A stretch of 64,000 bases of DNA from Uloborus plumipes. Lineage: Eukaryota > Arthropoda > Arachnida > Araneae > Uloboridae. Positions 59,999 to 64,000 of the stretch are shown piece by piece (the stretch's first letter is position 1; the number at the start of each line of letters is the position of its first letter). The stretch covers positions 62,001 through 126,000 of the forward strand of contig JAXGGA010002017.1 in assembly GCA_038373865.1 (NCBI GenBank), written 5' to 3'. The translations under genes were made by a program, and so were the position numbers. Below the pieces are notes generated by a model. It had not been told where the DNA came from. It saw only the letters and a list, made by a program, of their open reading frames with translations, and did no database searches.

Positions 59999-60483
59999 GA
60001 TCATAGTAGTTGAATGATTGTCCAAAAGATGATTTTTTTCTCCAAGTTATACCATCGATAAAGGCGGCTGGAAATGAAATTCAAAAATACCAGTCGTCAA
60101 AATTCGATATATAGAGGTTTTCGGGAAAATCTTTCGAGATAAATATGAGAAAAGCATTAAATTTGTGCTATAAAAACAAGGAAATTGAAATATTTTGACA
60201 TAGAGAGATTTTCGAGATAAGCAGGCTCGAGATAAACAGGTTCGACTGTATTAGAGTTATCATTGGGGTTAAAAATTTTTGGAGATAAGCTTGACTTCAA
60301 TCATTCGAGTTTATTCTGTACATAAAAATATCTTGGTTAGCAGGAAATATTTTTTAACTTTGAGAGTAGTACTTCGTAAAGTTAACCAGGCCAAATTTAT
60401 CTTGATATATGTTGTAATAAAACATTCTTAACATTCTTAACTCTCTTGGAATTTATAAGGCTTCTGTTTTTGTCACTAACAAC

Positions 60484-61623
60484 TAGGGATGCACCGATAA
60501 GCAAATTGGCCGATTACCGATTACCGATTAATCGGCTGGTGATAATCGGCCGATTAATCGGTGGGGCCGATTATTTATCAGGATTATTATTAATATTTCC
60601 AATTTCACCATCACTGTTTTTTCCCTTTTCTTTCACAATACTGATTTCAGAAATAGTTACTTAAATTTCTAAAAGAAGATTTGTTTCTCTTCATTTTTTA
60701 AGTTTTATCAGAATAATTTCAAAATGTTTTCAAATTTCTTTGAACAAATGTTCATATTTTTGTAAATAAATTTATATTTACACCCTAGACATGATAATTG
60801 TTTTAAAAATTGGGGGAAGCATGGTGAACACTTTAATTTAGGGGTGTTCTTAATTAAAATTTTTTCTTCAATTATAAGTGGCTATTTAATTTATCTAAAA
60901 GCATTAAGCTAAGAAGAAAAGTATCGACATATGAAAAATGTTGCAATATTGTCTGTTTGTGCATATTTATTTAAAATAGGAATTTCAAACTACTAATTCA
61001 TACACTCATTCTACTACTAATTCATCTAACTACTAATTCATTCAAACTACTATATCAACTCAGATTTTTTTTTTTTTTTTGTACTTTATTCTTTGAACTA
61101 TTAGTTTTATATTTACTCACTACACTTTCGTGCTACATGTTATACTTCTGCTTGCGAAAAATTATTTATTTCTTGTTAATAAAATTATTCGTAGTTTCTT
61201 GCCCAAGCATCCTGCAGTAATTTTATTTAAAACATCTTTTTTGCTGGTTGATCTGTAAAATTTGAAAGATTATAAATATAATGAAGTATTCATGTTTTCG
61301 CATTCCAATTTAAAAGTCCAAGAATTTAACAGAGGGTTTTCTTTTAATATTTCAATCAGTTTTACGCATTGTTTAAATTATTTGTTTTCTTTTTACTATG
61401 TACACTTTCATACTGCATGTAAGGGTTGCAGGAAATTACATTCATTTACTGTCAATAAAACTATTGATCATAGTTTCTTGGTAAAAGTATGCTTTAAAAA
61501 ATAAAATTAAAAAAATATTTTTTTCGCCGATTAATCGGCAAGATTTTGCCGATTATTAATAATCGGCAAAGTGGCCGATTATGGCCGATTAATCGGTACC
61601 GCCGATTAATCGGTGCATCCCTA
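60484..61623. mobile_element. hAT-like element, TAGGGATGCACCGAT ends, second copy
   Basis: The ends are TAGGGATGCACCGATAAGC and GATTAATCGGTGCATCCCTA, flanked by exact CTAACAAC (60476-60483, 61624-61631). It shares the GATTAATCGG subterminal arrays with 44681-45394 and is longer (1140 vs 714 bp). No transposase domain was seen. Confidence 0.92.
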
Positions 61624-61760
61624 CTAACAACACTGATCGGTCACATATTCCTATTTCTAGAGCGCACCTTTCTCATGAAAATCCGCGAATTTCATCAAAC
61701 TCGCTTTTTGATGGCGTTACGATTAACGGAAGTGGTCACTACGTTTTTGTTCGATTTCTG

Positions 61761-62142
61761 CACTGCAAAAAATGAACTGTTGTTTTTACAGTATAATACT
61801 GGCAGCCGATATTCCAATTTAAAACTGTAAAATAAACAGTAATAAACTGCAAAACTAGCAATTTTACAGTTTCTTACTGTAAAGTTAGATATTTTGCAGT
61901 TTATTACCGTAAAATTTAGTTATATTATACTGTAAAAGCAACAATATAATGATGGCAGCAGAGGTTCCAGTTTAAAATTGTCTAGCAATTTTGCAGTTTA
62001 TTACTGAAAATTAGCAATTTTGCAGTTTAGTACTGTAAAAGTAGAAATTTTAGTTTATCTCGTAAAAGTAGCAATTTTTACAGTTTATTACAATAAAATT
62101 AGCTGGCTTATACTGTAAAAACAGCATTTATTTTTTACAGTG
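61761..62142. mobile_element. Hairpin-array element, copy E
   Basis: The ends are CACTGCAAAAAATGAACTG and CATTTATTTTTTACAGTG. It has two modules with GGCAGC(C/A)GA..TTCCA blocks and TTTTACAG/TTTGCAG..CTGTAAA hairpins. It is the cleanest left end of the family in this window. Confidence 0.8.
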
Positions 62143-62626
62143 TGGACGTCGACTTTTATTTACAGGCTACTTTAATCGACAGATTGCCGAGGCCTATTAA
62201 GCATACCAACTGCCATTCTCTTTACTTAAATAACTCTGAAATAACATATCTTTTACTTGATATTGTGAAAAAAAAAAAACAAAAATAAAAAAATAAAAAA
62301 ATTAAAATGTAAAGAAAAAGTAACTATTAAGCACATTCTAGATAAAGTGATATACAAAGATAAATGTTTAATCATTAAAAAGAAGTTAGTTTACGTTCGT
62401 TCAATTATGCAAGCTTTGTCTATGTTTTTTTTTGTCACACACTGTGAACGCTAAAAATTTGTTCAATCAATGCTCATAATGTTTATTAAAATGTACATAA
62501 AAATTAATAATAAGTTGGAGATTTTTTCGCCTCATAAGCAAGTTTGAGAGCAATTTTTAAGCAAATTATGTTGAAATAAAGTTCTTTAAAGTTTTGAAAT
62601 CTTTGCTTTTATTTGTTTAGGCCTTA
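62143..62626. other. Unassigned AT-rich sequence
   Basis: A-runs near 62270-62300. No gene was seen. Confidence 0.35.
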
Positions 62627-62854
62627 CACTGCAAAAAATGAATTGTTGTTTCTTAAGTACAAAACTGGCAGCGGAGGTTCCAGTTTAAAACTGTAAAATG
62701 CACGGTAATAAACTGTAAAATTAGCAATTTTACAGGTTATTTCTGTAAAATTATCAAGTTTATAGTTTAGTAGTGTAAAGTTAACAATTGTACAGATTAT
62801 TACTGTAAAATTAGCTGTATTATACTGTGAAAACAACGTTAAGCTTTTACAGTG
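62627..62854. mobile_element. Hairpin-array element, copy F (single module)
   Basis: CACTGCAAAAAATGAATTG to AAGCTTTTACAGTG, 228 bp, with one GGCAGCGGAGGTTCCAGTTT block only. It shows that single-module forms exist alongside the two-module forms. Confidence 0.8.
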
Positions 62855-64000
62855 TTAAAGAAGCAATGGTGACAATTTTCAAAATTTAGATAATGACACA
62901 TTTAAATCATTGCCATTAAATTTATACTTAACTAGTACTTGTAATACTAATAAAGTAATAAATTTTGCCCCTGAATAAAGAGGAATTTGTATCATGCAAT
63001 AATAGTTTAACGAAACCAGATGCTACATTGCATAGAATTGAAATTCATTCAAAATAACGCTTTCTAACTAAAATTTATGACAAATAACTAATCTGGTAAT
63101 TTTTCCAACACTGGTATCTTTTATTACGAACCATCTACCAACGGCACTGGTAACTCGTGCAGCCATTTTCCCCAATGGCCGTTTGAAAGCACTCAGCGTT
63201 AATATCTCGCCTTCCTCTTGCAATAAATCTAAGGAAATTGCTTTACAATTTCCCTTCTCTGATGTAGTTATGAAACTCACACAATTAAGTAGAATGTTTT
63301 GGTGCCATTTACTAGGAAATTCAACGTGAAGATTAAGTTTTAGTTGTAATTAAATACTCTTGGAATGAATTTTCCAAGGAGCGGTTGTAAAATAGATAGT
63401 GCGAGGGAAGGTGTATAACTGCTAGTGTAAACATTGTGGTATTATGTAGCGCTTTCAGCAGATAAGCTGCCCGTTTTAGTATGATGTAGACATTAATTTA
63501 GACTTATATTTTTACTCGTTCTTCCAGCTAGTTATTTTAAAACCGCTCATTTATTTTGTTTACATAATTGTTCTCACTTGTAGAATGTCGTTCAAAAGAA
63601 GGTTGAAATATGCAAAACTGAAAGAAATGATACAAAATAAAAATTATTCAACGTATTAGTCATTTATGAATTTTAAAACAAAACGTTCAGATTGTGCATC
63701 ACGTTTTCAAAAAAAGAAAACATAATCTACCTTAAGCTTTCGATTTGCAACAAACAAGAAATTTATCATCTGCAGATCTTTTTCTTGAATGATTTGTGCA
63801 ACCCGAAAAATATGAAAAATAGTTCGGTATTAATGCTTAAAAATAACTTTTAGAAACGTATAGTAATCTACTGCAGAGCATATCAATTTAGAAAGAGAGA
63901 AGAGAATAATTCAAAGCAATATAAATAAAAATTATAATAATAAAGCACTTTATGAAAAGCTGGCTGCAACCCTGGACATTAACAAATTAATTACTAGAAA
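62855..64000. other. Unassigned sequence
   Basis: A slightly GC-richer patch at 63100-63270 carries a 70-codon minus frame with no recognisable domain. No bounded repeat was seen up to the window end. Confidence 0.4.

Larger units (their letters stand above)
59525..60250. mobile_element. Probable pogo/Tigger-like element with inserts
   Basis: TAGAGTCAAACCTGTCAATC and GAGATAAACAGGTTCGACTGTA are imperfect inverted ends with TA. The right half has CGAGATAAGCAGGCTCGAGA-type repeats. It holds MITE copy 4 and the 59829 repeat. The left end is diverged, so the pairing is tentative. Confidence 0.5.

Noticed and set aside
63068..63280. 70-codon minus-strand frame in a slightly GC-richer patch
   Set aside because: No domain or splice context was recognised; too short to support.

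Overview
This window is AT-rich, eukaryotic, almost entirely non-coding DNA. No intact protein-coding gene, rRNA gene or functional tRNA gene could be supported. No reading frame exceeds about 134 codons, and the longer ones lie in SINEs, simple repeats or transposon relics. There is no operon-like packing and there are no ribosome-binding sites. The DNA transposons (piggyBac-like, hAT-like, Tc1/mariner, pogo/Tigger-like, Helitron), tRNA-derived SINEs and (TA)n tracts fit an animal genome, most likely an arthropod. A chelicerate is a guess only. The window reads as intergenic DNA or the inside of a very long intron. One CpG-richer block at about 4.89-5.39 kb ends in a consensus splice donor and could be a non-coding first exon.

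Layout. 0-5 kb: a piggyBac-like MITE, a 2.65-kb palindrome (1353-4003) with an internal 129-bp tandem duplication split by a TA-flanked element, then a hairpin-array element carrying a pogo-like insertion. 5-15 kb: the candidate exon, a 240-bp palindrome, a 2.9-kb inverted repeat (6552-9428), a piggyBac-like element (11745-12672) and a TA-flanked element with many internal copies of its terminal motif (13024-14702). 17-25 kb: three hairpin-array copies, two interrupted by younger insertions with clean target duplications (hAT-like, piggyBac-like, foldback). 25.5-27 kb: a tandem duplication with an unusually conserved core. 28-31.5 kb: a hAT-like element containing a TA-flanked element with a transposase relic. 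32-47 kb: simple repeats, pogo-like, hAT-like and SINE copies, and relics of mariner-type transposase. 47.8-52.8 kb: a nested block with a palindromic mariner-type derivative, a motif-iterated element and a complete non-autonomous Helitron. 54-63 kb: a mariner relic, hAT-like elements, a pogo-like element with inserts, and two more hairpin-array copies.

Nothing here works as a gene pathway. The main content is a layered insertion history in which exact target-site duplications (TTAA, TA, 8 bp, 4 bp, A^T) identify the transposition mechanism of many elements. At least seven TA-flanked families share one design: the terminal motif is repeated inside the element, and the motif differs between families. 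Element boundaries were read by eye. Copy numbers elsewhere in the genome and family names need a database search that I could not run.
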